NCBI GenBank assembly: GCA_021800255.1
Contig: JAJYZC010000024.1
Location: 1 to 43,987, forward strand
Reading direction: 5' to 3'
Source: Acidobacteriota bacterium
GTDB lineage: Bacteria; Acidobacteriota; Terriglobia; Terriglobales; Acidobacteriaceae
Length of the DNA stretch: 43,987 bases
The notes below the pieces were generated by a model that saw only the letters and a program-made list of their open reading frames with translations, was not told where the DNA came from and did no database searches. Each line of letters opens with the position of its first letter. Within the stretch, counting starts at the first letter, position 1. The position numbers were made by a program, and so were the translations under genes. Positions 1-8,495 of this stretch are shown piece after piece.

Positions 1-230
1 ACCTGGCCGTTGCGCAGGATCAAGCTGCCATCGGCCTGGCGCGGAAACAGGACATGCGCAATCCCGGTCACCAGCAGCGGGTAGCCCAGCCCGAACAGCG
101 CCGCGGTGAACAGCGTGAAGCGGATAGACGTCTTCCAAACCGAATGCGCCTGCGAGCCTTCCTGCGCGCTGGATGCTTGGCGCGCGCTCAAAGGCTCCTG
201 CAAAATCGCTGAACTCGAGACGGAATGCAC
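1..230 (-). CDS. kdpC: Potassium-transporting ATPase subunit C, KdpC (N-terminal part, cut by window edge)
   Basis: KdpC is the single-span subunit that stabilises the KdpFABC potassium pump in the cytoplasmic membrane. About 76 codons are visible. A polar N-terminal tail of about 37 residues is followed by a hydrophobic segment that includes FTLFTAALFGLGYPLLVTGI and then HVLFPRQADGSLI, the usual KdpC pattern of one membrane helix followed by a Q-A-x-GSL stretch. I chose a GTG start because AAGGAG lies seven bases before it. The gene lies 24 bp downstream of kdpB in the same direction, so it is the last pump gene of the operon. The C-terminal two thirds lie outside the window. The N-terminal tail seems longer than in E. 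coli KdpC. Seen: helix, motif, position. Identity follows from family and context. Confidence 0.9.
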   Translation of the reverse strand, partial: MHSVSSSAILQEPLSARQASSAQEGSQAHSVWKTSIRFTLFTAALFGLGYPLLVTGIAHVLFPRQADGSLILRNGQ

Positions 231-254
231 GACGGTTCTCCTTCACTCCCGGCC

Positions 255-2288
255 TTACGCCAGGTGCAGCGCCACCAGACACAGGTCGATGGCCTTGATG
301 CCGAGAAAGGGAATGATGATCCCTCCCAGGCCGTAGATGAGCAAGTTGTTGCGCAGCAGGATGTCGGCGGCCTTGGGCGCGTACTTGACGCCCTTCAGCG
401 CCAGCGGAATCAGCGCCACAATAATGAGCGCGTTGAAGATGACCGCGGAGAGAATGGCTGACTGCGGCGAGTGCAGATGCATGATGTTGAGCGCACCCAG
501 CACTGGAAATACGCCCAGGAACATGGCCGGGATGATGGCGAAGTACTTGGCCACGTCATTGGCGATGGAGAACGTGGTGAGGGCGCCGCGGGTCATCAGG
601 AGTTGTTTGCCGATTTTCACGATCTCGATGAGCTTGGTCGGATTGGAGTCGAGATCGACCATGTTGCCGGCTTCTTTGGCGGCTTGCGTGCCGGTGTTCA
701 TGGCCACGCCCACGTCAGCCTGGGCCAGGGCGGGAGCGTCATTGGTGCCGTCGCCGGTCATAGCCACCAGCTTGCCTTTACCCTGCTCGCGCTTGATGAG
801 GTCCATCTTATCTTTGGGCTTGGCTTCGGCCAGAAAGTCATCCACGCCGGCCTCGCGGGCGATCACCGCGGCGGTGAGAGGATTGTCGCCGGTAATCATG
901 ATCGACTGGATGCCCATGGCGCGCAGATGCGCCAAACGATCCTTCAGCCCGCCCTTTACGATGTCTTTGAGGTGGATCACGCCCAGGGCGGTGGAGTTTT
1001 CGGCCACCACCAGCGGCGTGCCGCCGGCGCGGGCGATCTCTTCCACCTGCTCGCGAACCTTGGGGGGGAGCGACGATCGCTGCTCCTCCAGGAAGCGCGC
1101 GATGGCATCCGCAGAGCCCTTGCGGATGCGCGTTCCCGGCAGGTTGACGCCGCTCATGCGCGTCTGCGCCGTGAAAGGCACGAACTCGGCCTGAATGCCG
1201 CTCAGATCGCGGCCGCGCAGGTTGTACTTTTCCTTGGCCAAGACGACAATCGAGCGGCCTTCGGGAGTTTCGTCGGAGAGCGAGGCAAGCTGGGCGGCGC
1301 TGGCCAGCCGTTCGCGGCTCACGTCGGGCGCGGGCACGAACTCCGTGGCCTGGCGGTTGCCCAGGGTGATGGTGCCGGTCTTGTCCAGCAGCAGCGTGTT
1401 CACGTCGCCGGCCGCCTCCACCGCGCGTCCGCTCATGGCCAGCACGTTGTATTGCACCAGGCGGTCCATCCCGGCGATGCCGATGGCTGACAGCAGTCCG
1501 CCAATCGTGGTCGGAATCAGACAGACCAGTAGCGACACCAGCACGAAGATGCTCTGCGGCGCACCGGCATACATGGCGAAGGGCTGGAGCGTGACCACCG
1601 CCAGCAGAAAGATGATGGTGAGGCCGGCGAGCAGGATGGTCAGTGCGATCTCGTTGGGCGTCTTCTGGCGCTCGGCTCCCTCCACCAGCGCGATCATGCG
1701 GTCAAGAAACGTCTCGCCGGGATTGGAGGTGATGCGCACCTTGATCCAGTCTGACAAAACCTTCGTTCCGCCGGTCACCGCGGAGCGGTCGCCACCGGCT
1801 TCGCGGATCACCGGCGCCGACTCGCCGGTAATCGCCGACTCGTCCACTGACGCCACGCCCTCGATCACCTCGCCGTCGCCGGCGATGTAGTGGCCAGCCT
1901 CAACGTAGATCACATCGCCGGCGCGGAGCTGCCCGCTGACGACTTCTTCAAAGCTGCCGTCGTCGCGGTAGCGCCTGGCGATGGTTTCGCCCTTGGCCTT
2001 GCGCAGCGTGTCGGCCTGGGCCTTGCCGCGGCCCTCGGCCATAGCCTCAGCAAAGTTGGCGAACAGCACCGTGAACCACAGCCAAAGCGTGATCTGGAGA
2101 TTGAAGCCAAAACCCGGACGATGATAGAGAACGTTGTCGATGAGCAACGCGGACGTGAGCACGCTGCCCACTTCCACCACGAACATCACCGGGTTCTTGA
2201 CCATCCAGCGCGGATCCAGCTTGCGAAGGCTGTCGACTGCCGCCTGCGCCATGATCTGCGTATTCCAGAGACTTGTTTTCTTAGCCAT
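255..2288 (-). CDS. kdpB: Potassium-transporting P-type ATPase subunit B, KdpB
   Basis: KdpB is the ATP-hydrolysing subunit of the KdpFABC high-affinity potassium pump. The 677-residue product has the normal family length. It has the actuator motif TGES (ITGESAPVI), the phosphorylation motif DKTGTIT near residue 305 with the catalytic Asp, and the hinge motif [10 protein letters not shown], with membrane helices at the N-terminus, around residues 215-280 and at the C-terminus. All residues needed for a working P-type ATPase are visible. The start ATG has only a weak GGA upstream. The gap to kdpA (172 bp) is unusually long for a kdp operon and is filled by a CTAG-rich inverted repeat, which could uncouple kdpB expression from kdpA. 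Identification is secure. Confidence 0.98.
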   Translation of the reverse strand: MAKKTSLWNTQIMAQAAVDSLRKLDPRWMVKNPVMFVVEVGSVLTSALLIDNVLYHRPGFGFNLQITLWLWFTVLFANFAEAMAEGRGKAQADTLRKAKGETIARRYRDDGSFEEVVSGQLRAGDVIYVEAGHYIAGDGEVIEGVASVDESAITGESAPVIREAGGDRSAVTGGTKVLSDWIKVRITSNPGETFLDRMIALVEGAERQKTPNEIALTILLAGLTIIFLLAVVTLQPFAMYAGAPQSIFVLVSLLVCLIPTTIGGLLSAIGIAGMDRLVQYNVLAMSGRAVEAAGDVNTLLLDKTGTITLGNRQATEFVPAPDVSRERLASAAQLASLSDETPEGRSIVVLAKEKYNLRGRDLSGIQAEFVPFTAQTRMSGVNLPGTRIRKGSADAIARFLEEQRSSLPPKVREQVEEIARAGGTPLVVAENSTALGVIHLKDIVKGGLKDRLAHLRAMGIQSIMITGDNPLTAAVIAREAGVDDFLAEAKPKDKMDLIKREQGKGKLVAMTGDGTNDAPALAQADVGVAMNTGTQAAKEAGNMVDLDSNPTKLIEIVKIGKQLLMTRGALTTFSIANDVAKYFAIIPAMFLGVFPVLGALNIMHLHSPQSAILSAVIFNALIIVALIPLALKGVKYAPKAADILLRNNLLIYGLGGIIIPFLGIKAIDLCLVALHLA

Positions 2289-2309
2289 ATCAGTCCGTAA
2301 AAAGCAGCC

Positions 2310-2460
2310 TCTAGCTGCCAGCTCCTAGCTTCTCGCTCTTCCGAGCCTCGCTAACTTTGTATCTGCGATACCAGCGCATCTGATAGCTGCTTTCGAGTTA
2401 CTTGCAACCAACGTAGTACAGCAACCAAAAGCTAGCGGCTAGAAGCTAGCAGCTAGAAGC
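2310..2460. repeat. CTAG-rich inverted repeat between kdpA and kdpB
   Basis: Arm 1 (about 2310-2333) is built from CTAGCTGCCAGCTCCTAGC. Arm 2 (2431-2460) is built from GCTAGC, GCTAGAA, GCTAGC and GCTAGAA units and ends at the kdpA stop codon. The reverse complement of arm 2 matches arm 1 at roughly 17 of 21 positions, so the transcript could fold into a long hairpin enclosing about 100 bases. It is a low-complexity intergenic repeat and could act as a processing or attenuation site between the two genes. The function is inference only. Confidence 0.6.
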
Positions 2461-4185
2461 TCAAAAAGAATGTCCCGCGTGCAGCAGCAGGTGTTCCAGT
2501 ATCGGTCCCAGGCTCAGCGCCGGGAAGTACGTCAGCGCGCCGACGATCACGACCACGCCGATCAGCAGCACTGTGAACAGAGGCGTGTTGACCGGGAACG
2601 TTCCCGGCGACGGCGGAACGCTCTTCTTTTGCGCCAGATTTCCGGCCAGCGCCAGCACGGGAAGCATCATGAGGAAGCGCCCGATGAGCATGTCCCATCC
2701 CATCGCCACGTTGTACCACCAGTTCGTGCCCAGGCCGGCAAAGGCCGAGCCGTTGTTGGCCGCGCCGGAGACAAATGAGTAGAGAACTTCAGTAAACCCG
2801 TGCGGGCCGGGATTGGCCATGGCGGTAAGGCCCTGCGGGATGAGCACGAAGATAGCGGTAAACGCCAGGGTGATGAACGTGAAAATGAGTGTGTAGAGCA
2901 TGGCCATCTTCACGTCATAGGCCTCGATCTTCTTGCCCAAGTACTCGGGCGTGCGGCCCACCATGAGTCCGGCGATGAAGACCGCGAGCACGACAAAGAC
3001 CAACATGCCGTACAGGCCCGAGCCCACGCCTCCGAAGATGACCTCGCCAAGCATCAAGTTGGAGAGCGGGATCATGCCGCCCAGCGGAGTGTAGCTGTCA
3101 AACATGCTGTTGACGGCGCCGCAACTGGTGTCAGTGGTGACGGTGGTGAAGAGGGCGGAGCCGGTAATGCCGAAGCGCACCTCCTTGCCCTCCATGTTGC
3201 CGCCCGGAGCGGTCGCAGTGCGCGCCTGTTGGGCGCCGTGGATCAGCGGATGGGGCTGCGTTTCGGCCCAGTAGCAAACCGCGAAGCCGGCCGCGAAGAG
3301 CACGAACATGGCTGCAAAGACCGCCCAGCCGTGGCCCGGCGAGCCGGTCATGCGGCCCAGCGAAAACGTCAGGCCCGCGCCGATGCAGGTAATCGACAGA
3401 ATCTCAAGAAAATTAGAGAGCGGCGTGGGGTTCTCATAAGGGTGGGCGCTGTTGGCGTTGAAGAATCCGCCGCCGTTGGTGCCCAGATTCTTGATGGCTT
3501 CCTGCGAAGCCACCGGACCCTGAGCGATGGTTTGGACCTGTGCAGGCTGCTCGAGGGGATGAGCGACAGTGTAGGCGTGAAAGTTCTCGGGAACCCCCTG
3601 CCACACCAGCACCAGCGCAAACACCAGGCTGATAGGCCCCAGAATGTAGAGCAGCGTGCGCGTCATATCCACCCAGAAGTTGCCGATGGTGCCGCAAAGG
3701 GTGCGCTTGATGCCGCGGATGAGCGCGATAGCCACCACGATGCCCGACGCCGCCGACCAGAAGTTGTGCGTCGCCAGGCCCATCATCTGCGTGAGATAAC
3801 TCATCGTGGATTCGCCGGCGTAGAACTGCCAGTTGGTGTTGGTGGTGAAGCTGGCGGCGGTGTTCCAGGCCAGATCGGAGCCGACGGCGCCAAGGTGCTG
3901 CGGGTTGAATGGCAGATACTGTTGCAGGCGCTCGAGGACGTAAGTGAAAACCAGCGTGACCGCGGAGAAACCCAGCAGCGCATAGGCGTACTGGCGCCAG
4001 CTCATCTCTTTTTCGGCGTTCACGCCGCTGAGCTTGTAAATGAGCCGCTCGCAGGGACCGAGCACCGGATCAAGCCAGGTGCGTTCGCCTTCCAGCACGC
4101 GCGCAATGTAGATCCCCACGGGAGGAACGAGAATCACTAGGATGACGCAGTAAACGGCAAACTGAAACCAGCCATTGGCGGACAT
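2461..4185 (-). CDS. kdpA: Potassium-transporting ATPase potassium-binding subunit, KdpA
   Basis: KdpA is the channel-like membrane subunit that binds and passes potassium in the KdpFABC complex. The 574-residue product is close to the family length of about 560 and has about ten hydrophobic spans. The four selectivity-filter-like loops are recognisable: TTNTNWQFYAG (about residue 113), NGGGFFNANSAHPYENPTPL (about 235), DTSCGAVNSM (about 353) and ANNGSAFAGLGTN (about 478). The ATG directly follows the kdpF stop codon (TGA-ATG), which indicates translational coupling. Nothing looks broken. The gene is followed by a 172-bp gap with an inverted repeat and then kdpB. Identification is secure. Confidence 0.98.
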   Translation of the reverse strand: MSANGWFQFAVYCVILVILVPPVGIYIARVLEGERTWLDPVLGPCERLIYKLSGVNAEKEMSWRQYAYALLGFSAVTLVFTYVLERLQQYLPFNPQHLGAVGSDLAWNTAASFTTNTNWQFYAGESTMSYLTQMMGLATHNFWSAASGIVVAIALIRGIKRTLCGTIGNFWVDMTRTLLYILGPISLVFALVLVWQGVPENFHAYTVAHPLEQPAQVQTIAQGPVASQEAIKNLGTNGGGFFNANSAHPYENPTPLSNFLEILSITCIGAGLTFSLGRMTGSPGHGWAVFAAMFVLFAAGFAVCYWAETQPHPLIHGAQQARTATAPGGNMEGKEVRFGITGSALFTTVTTDTSCGAVNSMFDSYTPLGGMIPLSNLMLGEVIFGGVGSGLYGMLVFVVLAVFIAGLMVGRTPEYLGKKIEAYDVKMAMLYTLIFTFITLAFTAIFVLIPQGLTAMANPGPHGFTEVLYSFVSGAANNGSAFAGLGTNWWYNVAMGWDMLIGRFLMMLPVLALAGNLAQKKSVPPSPGTFPVNTPLFTVLLIGVVVIVGALTYFPALSLGPILEHLLLHAGHSF

Positions 4186-4281
4186 TCAAAATTTCTCCGG
4201 GTAAAGCATGGCGATGGTGAGATACGCCAGCAGCAGAACCGAAAGTATCAGACCGATCAGATCAAGGATGTTCAAGTGCAT
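4186..4281 (-). CDS. kdpF: Potassium-transporting ATPase small subunit KdpF
   Basis: This 31-residue peptide has one membrane helix (LIGLILSVLLLAYLTIAM) followed by LYPEKF, the typical KdpF ending. KdpF is a lipid-like stabiliser of the KdpABC complex in the inner membrane. The start ATG has GAGG five bases upstream. Its TGA stop abuts the kdpA ATG, and a further small membrane gene ends three bases before its start. Length, hydrophobicity, the Y-P-E-K-F end and operon position all agree with the family. Such short genes are commonly missed in automatic annotation. Confidence 0.92.
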   Translation of the reverse strand: MHLNILDLIGLILSVLLLAYLTIAMLYPEKF

Positions 4282-4283
4282 CG

Positions 4284-4370
4284 CTACCTCAGCTTCTGGC
4301 AAGCCTTCACGTAAAAAAACGCTAGGATGAAGAACGCTGCCGTGAACAGCAGCATAACCACGTCTTGCAT
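4284..4370 (-). CDS. 28-residue membrane peptide at the head of the kdp operon
   Basis: A 28-codon gene starting with GGAGAGAGGAA immediately before ATG, a strong ribosome binding site. The peptide is MQDVVMLLFTAAFFILAFFY followed by VKACQKLR: one membrane helix and a short basic tail. It ends three bases before kdpF, so it is almost certainly translated with the pump. From memory, similar peptides ending in Y-V-x-A-C-x-x-L occur next to kdpF in other bacteria; I know no assigned function. It could be a second KdpF-like stabiliser or a regulator of the complex. Longer start codons upstream exist but lack a ribosome binding site and would run into a repeat element. Confidence 0.8.
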   Translation of the reverse strand: MQDVVMLLFTAAFFILAFFYVKACQKLR

Positions 4371-4385
4371 TTCCTCTCTCCTGCT

Positions 4386-4405
4386 TCCAGCCGGCATTGA
4401 GCCGG
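4386..4405. repeat. Short hairpin in the leader of the kdp structural genes
   Basis: GCCGGC occurs twice around a five-base spacer (CATTG/ATTGA region), giving a six-bp GC-rich stem about 20-35 bases before the ATG of the 28-residue peptide. It lies in the 377-bp gap between kdpE and the pump genes. It might be a leader structure or have no role. Confidence 0.35.
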
Positions 4406-4445
4406 CAGATTCAGCGCGAACAACCGCCTTGCTTGGCCATCTCGT

Positions 4446-4547
4446 TCTTTGACCGCATGAATTCCTTCCTTCAAATTCGTGCTTTCCCAGGTCCCAAAAG
4501 GGAACCTGGGGCGCCCCCACGGTGCAAAATCATGCGGTCAAAGACCT
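4446..4547. repeat. MITE/REP-like dispersed element, copy 1
   Basis: About 102 bp flanked by inverted ends: TCTTTGACCGCATG on the left, and a right end whose reverse complement is GGTCTTTGACCGCATG. The centre has an imperfect hairpin (CCCAGGTCCC, AAAA, GGGAACCTGGG). A second copy with the same ends and centre is at 18661-18767. It has no coding potential, so it would be a non-autonomous or structural repeat. It lies in the gap between kdpE and the pump genes, where it could interfere with read-through from kdpE or supply a promoter or terminator. Confidence 0.75.
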
Positions 4548-4747
4548 CGCAAAGGCCATCCGTAACACCGGCCCCTGTCATGGGGTTGAGCCGGACGGCT
4601 TCATCCAAGGATCATTCTGGCGCTCGACAACTTTGAGTATCGAAAAGAATTCCTAAATAAAGCGTAAGGAACGCTGTCCCCCGTCCAAATCTCTCGCCGG
4701 CAGCAGCCCGAACAGCGCCTCGCTTGAAAGTGCGGCATCGGCTGGAC

Positions 4748-5443
4748 TTATTCCGGGCTTTCGTTCCAGCCCTCGGGGACGAACCTGTAGCCAACCCACG
4801 GCTCGGTCTGGATGTACTGTTTGCCGGTCCCGCTTTCCAGCTTTTTGCGTACCTGGCCCACGAAGACGCGCAGATACTCCGGCTGATGAACTGATTGCGC
4901 GCCCCAAACGGCGCCAAGCAGAGCGCGATGAGTCATGACCTTGCCGGCGTGACGGGCCATACAAGCAAGCAGATCGAACTCCTTAGGAGTCAGGTGAAGC
5001 GGCTTGCCTTGGACGGTGATGGTGTGGGCGAGCTCATCGACGACGAAGTCGCCCACTTCGATGGCCGCGGCGGCCCGCTCCGGGGCGCGCCGCAGGTGGG
5101 CGCGCACCCGCGCCAGCAGCTCCTGAATGCTGAAGGGCTTGGTCACGTAGTCGTCGGCGCCGGCATCGAGGGCCTCGATTTTAGATCGCTCGTGCTCGCG
5201 CACTGAGAGCACAAGGATGGGCGTAGCGCCGCGGGCGCGGATGGCGCGGCAGACCTCGACGCCGCTCATCCCCGGCATCATGAGATCGGTCACCACCAGA
5301 TCAGGCAGCCAATCCCGGTAGACGAGCAGGCCCTCCTCGGGATCGTTGGCGGTGCGCACGTCGTAGCCCTGCGCAGAGAGCGCGGCGCGCAGCACGCGCG
5401 TGATCTGCAGTTCGTCGTCGATTACCAGAATCCTGCCCGGCAT
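4748..5443 (-). CDS. kdpE: OmpR-family response regulator, KdpE-like
   Basis: A 231-residue two-domain regulator. The receiver (residues 1-120) has the acidic pair DD (VIDDE), the phospho-acceptor Asp in VVTDLMMPG, the Thr/Ser switch (VLSVRE) and the Lys in YVTKPF. The winged-helix Trans_reg_C domain follows (about 130-225), with HLTPKEFDLL, ALLGAVWG and VGYRFVPE. Its place between a KdpD-like kinase and the kdp pump genes makes it the likely activator of the pump operon. The start has AAGGA five bases before ATG. It is transcribed toward the pump genes with a 377-bp gap that contains a repeat element and presumably the pump promoter. Confidence 0.93.
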   Translation of the reverse strand: MPGRILVIDDELQITRVLRAALSAQGYDVRTANDPEEGLLVYRDWLPDLVVTDLMMPGMSGVEVCRAIRARGATPILVLSVREHERSKIEALDAGADDYVTKPFSIQELLARVRAHLRRAPERAAAAIEVGDFVVDELAHTITVQGKPLHLTPKEFDLLACMARHAGKVMTHRALLGAVWGAQSVHQPEYLRVFVGQVRKKLESGTGKQYIQTEPWVGYRFVPEGWNESPE

Positions 5444-5489
5444 CGTATCCTTCTTTCACCGGAAGATTACATCATGGGGATGGCCCGGT

Positions 5490-6980
5490 ATGATTCCCGT
5501 GCGGCAGAACATAAACCGGCGCGTCTATTCAGGGAAGCTGGCCGCCTGGCTGGCAGCTACCGCAGCGGCTGCGCTTACTACGTTTCTGCTCACGTGGCTG
5601 CGGGCTAACTCGACCACCGCGGGGATGGTCTTCCTGGTGCTCGTGGTGTGGTCGGCGGCCCAGGCGGGGAGATGGCTTCCTTTCTACCTCGCTGCTCTTT
5701 GCGCTCTCTCGTTCGACTACTTTTTTCTGCCCCCTTACCACACCCTTTGGCTGGAAGGCCCGCAGGCCTGGGTGGAGATGCTCGCGTTCGTAGCCAGTTG
5801 CGTAGTGGTGAGCCGGGTTGCGGAGCGGGCCAGGCGCCAAACCCGCCAAGCCGAGCAGCGCCGCGAAGACGTAGAACGGCTCTACGAACTGAGCCAGCAA
5901 CTGATGCTCTACGAGGACGCGGAGGCCCTCGTCCGCGACCTGCCCCGGCTTATCGACCGCATCTTCGGGCTGGAGGGAGTGGTTCTTTATGTTTGCGATC
6001 AGGACAAACTCTACGCTTCAATCTCTGAACTTCCCATGGGCATGGAAGCCAGTCTGCGCACCATGAGCCAGAACCCGCATCCAACCATTACCATTCATGC
6101 CAGTTACCACGCCACGCCGCTGATGCTGGGGCTGCGTCCGCTAGGGGCGTTGGGTTGGCAGCCGGCGGCGCTTTCCCGCGAGGTGGCTGCTGCCGTCAGC
6201 GCTCAGGTAGCGATCGTGCTGGCGCGGGCTATCGCCATTGCAACCTCCACGCGCATCGAAGCGGCGCGCGAGGGAGAGCGGTTGCGCACGGCGCTGATCG
6301 ACTCCCTGACCCACGAGCTGCGCACTCCGCTAACCTCGATCCGCGCCGCGGCCACCACGCTGATGGAAGGCAGAGGGCTGGACGAAGACGGACGGCTGGA
6401 CCTGGCGGCGATCATCGACGAGGAGGCAGCGCGGCTGGACTTGCTGATCGGCGAGGCCGTGGAGATGGCCCAGATCGATGCTCAAGGAGTCGAGATCCAC
6501 ATGGTTCCGCACCATCCCCGCGCGCTGCTCGATCAGGCCGTAGCCGAGTCGCGCAGCCTCCTGGCCGCGCACCGGGTGAGTATCTCTGTGGAAGAGCCGG
6601 ACGAACCGGCCTGGTTCGATCCGCACCTGCTGGGCCGGGTGCTGCGCCACCTGCTCGAAAACGCGGCTGCACACACACCTGCGGGCACCGGCGTCAGGCT
6701 CGGCAGCAAACGCAGCGGAGAGCGGCTGGAGTTCTTTGTCGAAGACGAAGGACCAGGCATCGATGCGCTCGATCTTCCCCTCATCTTCGAAAAGTTCTAT
6801 CGCGGCCAGCGGGGCCCGGCCGCAGGCAAGAGAAAAGGCTCCGGGATGGGTTTGGCCATTACCCGCGCCATTGTGAACGCGCACGGCGGAGGGATTGAAG
6901 CCTCCAGCCATCCCGGTCAAGGCGCCAGCTTCCGCTTCTGGGTGCCGCTGGTGGAAAAGGAACTGCGCGGCAAGGCGTAA
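5490..6980 (+). CDS. KdpD-like sensor histidine kinase lacking the N-terminal KdpD/Usp domains
   Basis: A 496-residue membrane sensor kinase, divergent from kdpE. Residues about 12-110 form the four-helix DUF4118 unit typical of the KdpD membrane core (with FDYFFLPPYHTLW). A GAF-like region follows (about 150-265), then HisKA with the phospho-acceptor His in SLTHELRTPLTS, and HATPase_c with N box LLENAAAHT, G1 EDEGPGID and G2 GSGMGLAI. Full-length E. coli KdpD is about 890 residues and has cytoplasmic KdpD and UspA domains before the helices; these are absent here. I chose the ATG at 5490 because GGGGATGG lies just upstream. It likely phosphorylates the neighbouring KdpE, but must sense potassium differently from full-length KdpD. 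Confidence 0.88.
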   Translation: MIPVRQNINRRVYSGKLAAWLAATAAAALTTFLLTWLRANSTTAGMVFLVLVVWSAAQAGRWLPFYLAALCALSFDYFFLPPYHTLWLEGPQAWVEMLAFVASCVVVSRVAERARRQTRQAEQRREDVERLYELSQQLMLYEDAEALVRDLPRLIDRIFGLEGVVLYVCDQDKLYASISELPMGMEASLRTMSQNPHPTITIHASYHATPLMLGLRPLGALGWQPAALSREVAAAVSAQVAIVLARAIAIATSTRIEAAREGERLRTALIDSLTHELRTPLTSIRAAATTLMEGRGLDEDGRLDLAAIIDEEAARLDLLIGEAVEMAQIDAQGVEIHMVPHHPRALLDQAVAESRSLLAAHRVSISVEEPDEPAWFDPHLLGRVLRHLLENAAAHTPAGTGVRLGSKRSGERLEFFVEDEGPGIDALDLPLIFEKFYRGQRGPAAGKRKGSGMGLAITRAIVNAHGGGIEASSHPGQGASFRFWVPLVEKELRGKA

Positions 6981-7016
6981 AGGCGAACTCGCCATTTAAG
7001 ACCGCGCCAGGAAGGG

Positions 7017-8075
7017 TTATCCCGGCTCCGCGCGCCAGTCGCAAACCATCTCGCGATGTGCTGCGGAGCTCTCCACGGCCCACTCCAGCAGCCGCGCCAC
7101 ACGCCATCCATCCAGCGCAGTCACCGGCAACGGCCCTTTGCCCAGCAGGGCGTCGCGTATGGCGGCATAGTAGGCCCGGTAGTCGCCGGGAACGGCCTCG
7201 ACAGGCTGGGTCACCGTGCCGCCGTCGATGCCGGTGTGCAGCACGCCCCACGCCGCCTGCGGTTCGTGGCCCCAGGCCGGATCTTCGATGCGCGAGATCG
7301 CGTTCAGCGCGGCCTCCTGCGGGTCGAGGCCAAACTTCCAATAGTTGCCTCGCGTGCCGCGCAGATGAAAACGCGCCCCTGCCGGCAAAGAAAGATAATT
7401 GGAACCCAGCGTAACCATCAGTCCTGGATAGCGCAGGCGCACCGTAAAGGAATCGTTGGCGCCCTGGCCGTCACGCTCGCGGAGGACCTCGGCGCTAACC
7501 GCCTCAGGCTTGCCAAACAGCACCAGGGCCTGGTCGGCCAAATGCGGTCCCAGGTTCAGCAGCACGCCTCCGGAAGCGGCGTCTTCGGTCCACAGGCGTT
7601 CGGCGGGCTGGGCCGGCCGCCAGCGGTCGAAGCGCGACGTAAACGACACCAGACGGCCCAACAAACCGTCTTTGAGCAGCCGTTGAACGGTTTGGAAGTC
7701 CGAATCCCAGCGGCGGTTGTGAAAGGGCGCCAACAAAACTTTCTCTGCCGCCGCCAGCCGCATCAATTCCGCAACCTCGGCTGAGGTCACCGCCATCGGC
7801 TTATCGACAATCACATTTCTGCCGGCGCGGAGAATCCGGCTCGCAATCTCAAAGTGGCTTGCGTTCGGAGTCGCCACCACAAAAAGCTCAAGCGAGGAGT
7901 CGGCCAGCATGGCTTCCAGCGTGCGGTATGTGGTGATGCCGGGGTAGCGATCGGCAGCCTTGTTGGCAGTGCGTTCGAGCACCGCAGCCAGCTCCAGCCC
8001 TTCGACCGAGGAGATGAGCGGGCCATGAAAGACCCTCCCGGCCATGCCAAAACCTGCCAAACCGACCCGGATCAT
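7017..8075 (-). CDS. Gfo/Idh/MocA-family NAD(P)-dependent oxidoreductase
   Basis: A 352-residue protein with an N-terminal Rossmann fold (IRVGLAGFGMAGRVFH, the GxGxxG-type NAD(P) site), then VVATPNASHFEIA, and the family signature VDKPMAVTSAEV (E/D-K-P) near residue 95. The C-terminal GFO_IDH_MocA domain contains NLGPHLADQAL, with the His expected in the active site. Such enzymes oxidise or reduce sugars, inositols and related polyols in the cytoplasm; the substrate cannot be told from the sequence. The start at 8075 has GAGGAG seven bases upstream; a longer start 15 codons earlier is less likely. It stands alone, convergent with the sensor kinase. Confidence 0.88.
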   Translation of the reverse strand: MIRVGLAGFGMAGRVFHGPLISSVEGLELAAVLERTANKAADRYPGITTYRTLEAMLADSSLELFVVATPNASHFEIASRILRAGRNVIVDKPMAVTSAEVAELMRLAAAEKVLLAPFHNRRWDSDFQTVQRLLKDGLLGRLVSFTSRFDRWRPAQPAERLWTEDAASGGVLLNLGPHLADQALVLFGKPEAVSAEVLRERDGQGANDSFTVRLRYPGLMVTLGSNYLSLPAGARFHLRGTRGNYWKFGLDPQEAALNAISRIEDPAWGHEPQAAWGVLHTGIDGGTVTQPVEAVPGDYRAYYAAIRDALLGKGPLPVTALDGWRVARLLEWAVESSAAHREMVCDWRAEPG

Positions 8076-8120
8076 GGTGTCTCCTCGCCGAGCCTTACCT
8101 GTGCGATTGGCTCGCGTCAA

Positions 8121-8495
8121 ACTTCTAGTCTATAGAGCCTCCCGGTCAGCCGATAAAGCCGCCCTGGTGGCGGCTCGCATAAGAGTTACATATAACGATG
8201 CCGCAAAGCGCAGTTCAAGCTACTCTGAAGGGTTGGCGTTATCACTCTATTGTGCGAGCCTCTGCAGAGCGGCCGGTTTACGCAGACCACCCTCCGCGCG
8301 ATAGGTGATGGCTGTCAACCGGATAGCCTAATCGCTCGCTCCGCCCGCCCTCTCCGGTTAGGAAGAAAAAGGGGTTGTGGCGCAGGCAAGGCGTATCATG
8401 GTAGGTGAGAGATGCCAAAGAATGAGTCTTTAGCGATCAGGCCCTGTTGGTTCGCTAAGGGGATCAATCTTGTTTTTCCAGGTTGATAGGAGAGT
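8121..8495. other. Intergenic region with a leader hairpin before the receiver gene
   Basis: This 375-bp gap separates the oxidoreductase (minus) from the receiver gene (plus). I see no conserved gene. Near its right end, 8428-8460 forms a nine-bp hairpin (CTTTAGCGA against TCGCTAAGG, one mismatch). A 24-codon open frame (8412-8486, beginning MPKNESLAIRPCW) ends nine bases before the receiver ATG. That frame has only a weak ribosome binding site and may be a leader or chance. Confidence 0.4.

Noticed and set aside
471..1490. 339-codon open frame on the plus strand
   Set aside because: It lies opposite kdpB; Gly/His/Gln-rich shadow translation without domains.
2800..4140. 446-codon open frame on the plus strand
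   Set aside because: It is antisense to kdpA with shadow-type composition; kdpA is unambiguous.
4371..4480. Possible c-di-AMP (ydaO-type) riboswitch before the kdp pump genes
   Set aside because: A TGAATCTGCC...GGAAGCAGG string recalls part of such elements, but the conserved GGGGGACCC and GTCAGCTAACC blocks are absent and the region upstream is the repeat element.
8300..8360. Inverted repeat AACCGGA...TCCGGTT as a terminator
   Set aside because: The arms are only seven bases with a loop of about 30 bases and no T-tract at the right place for the minus or plus gene.
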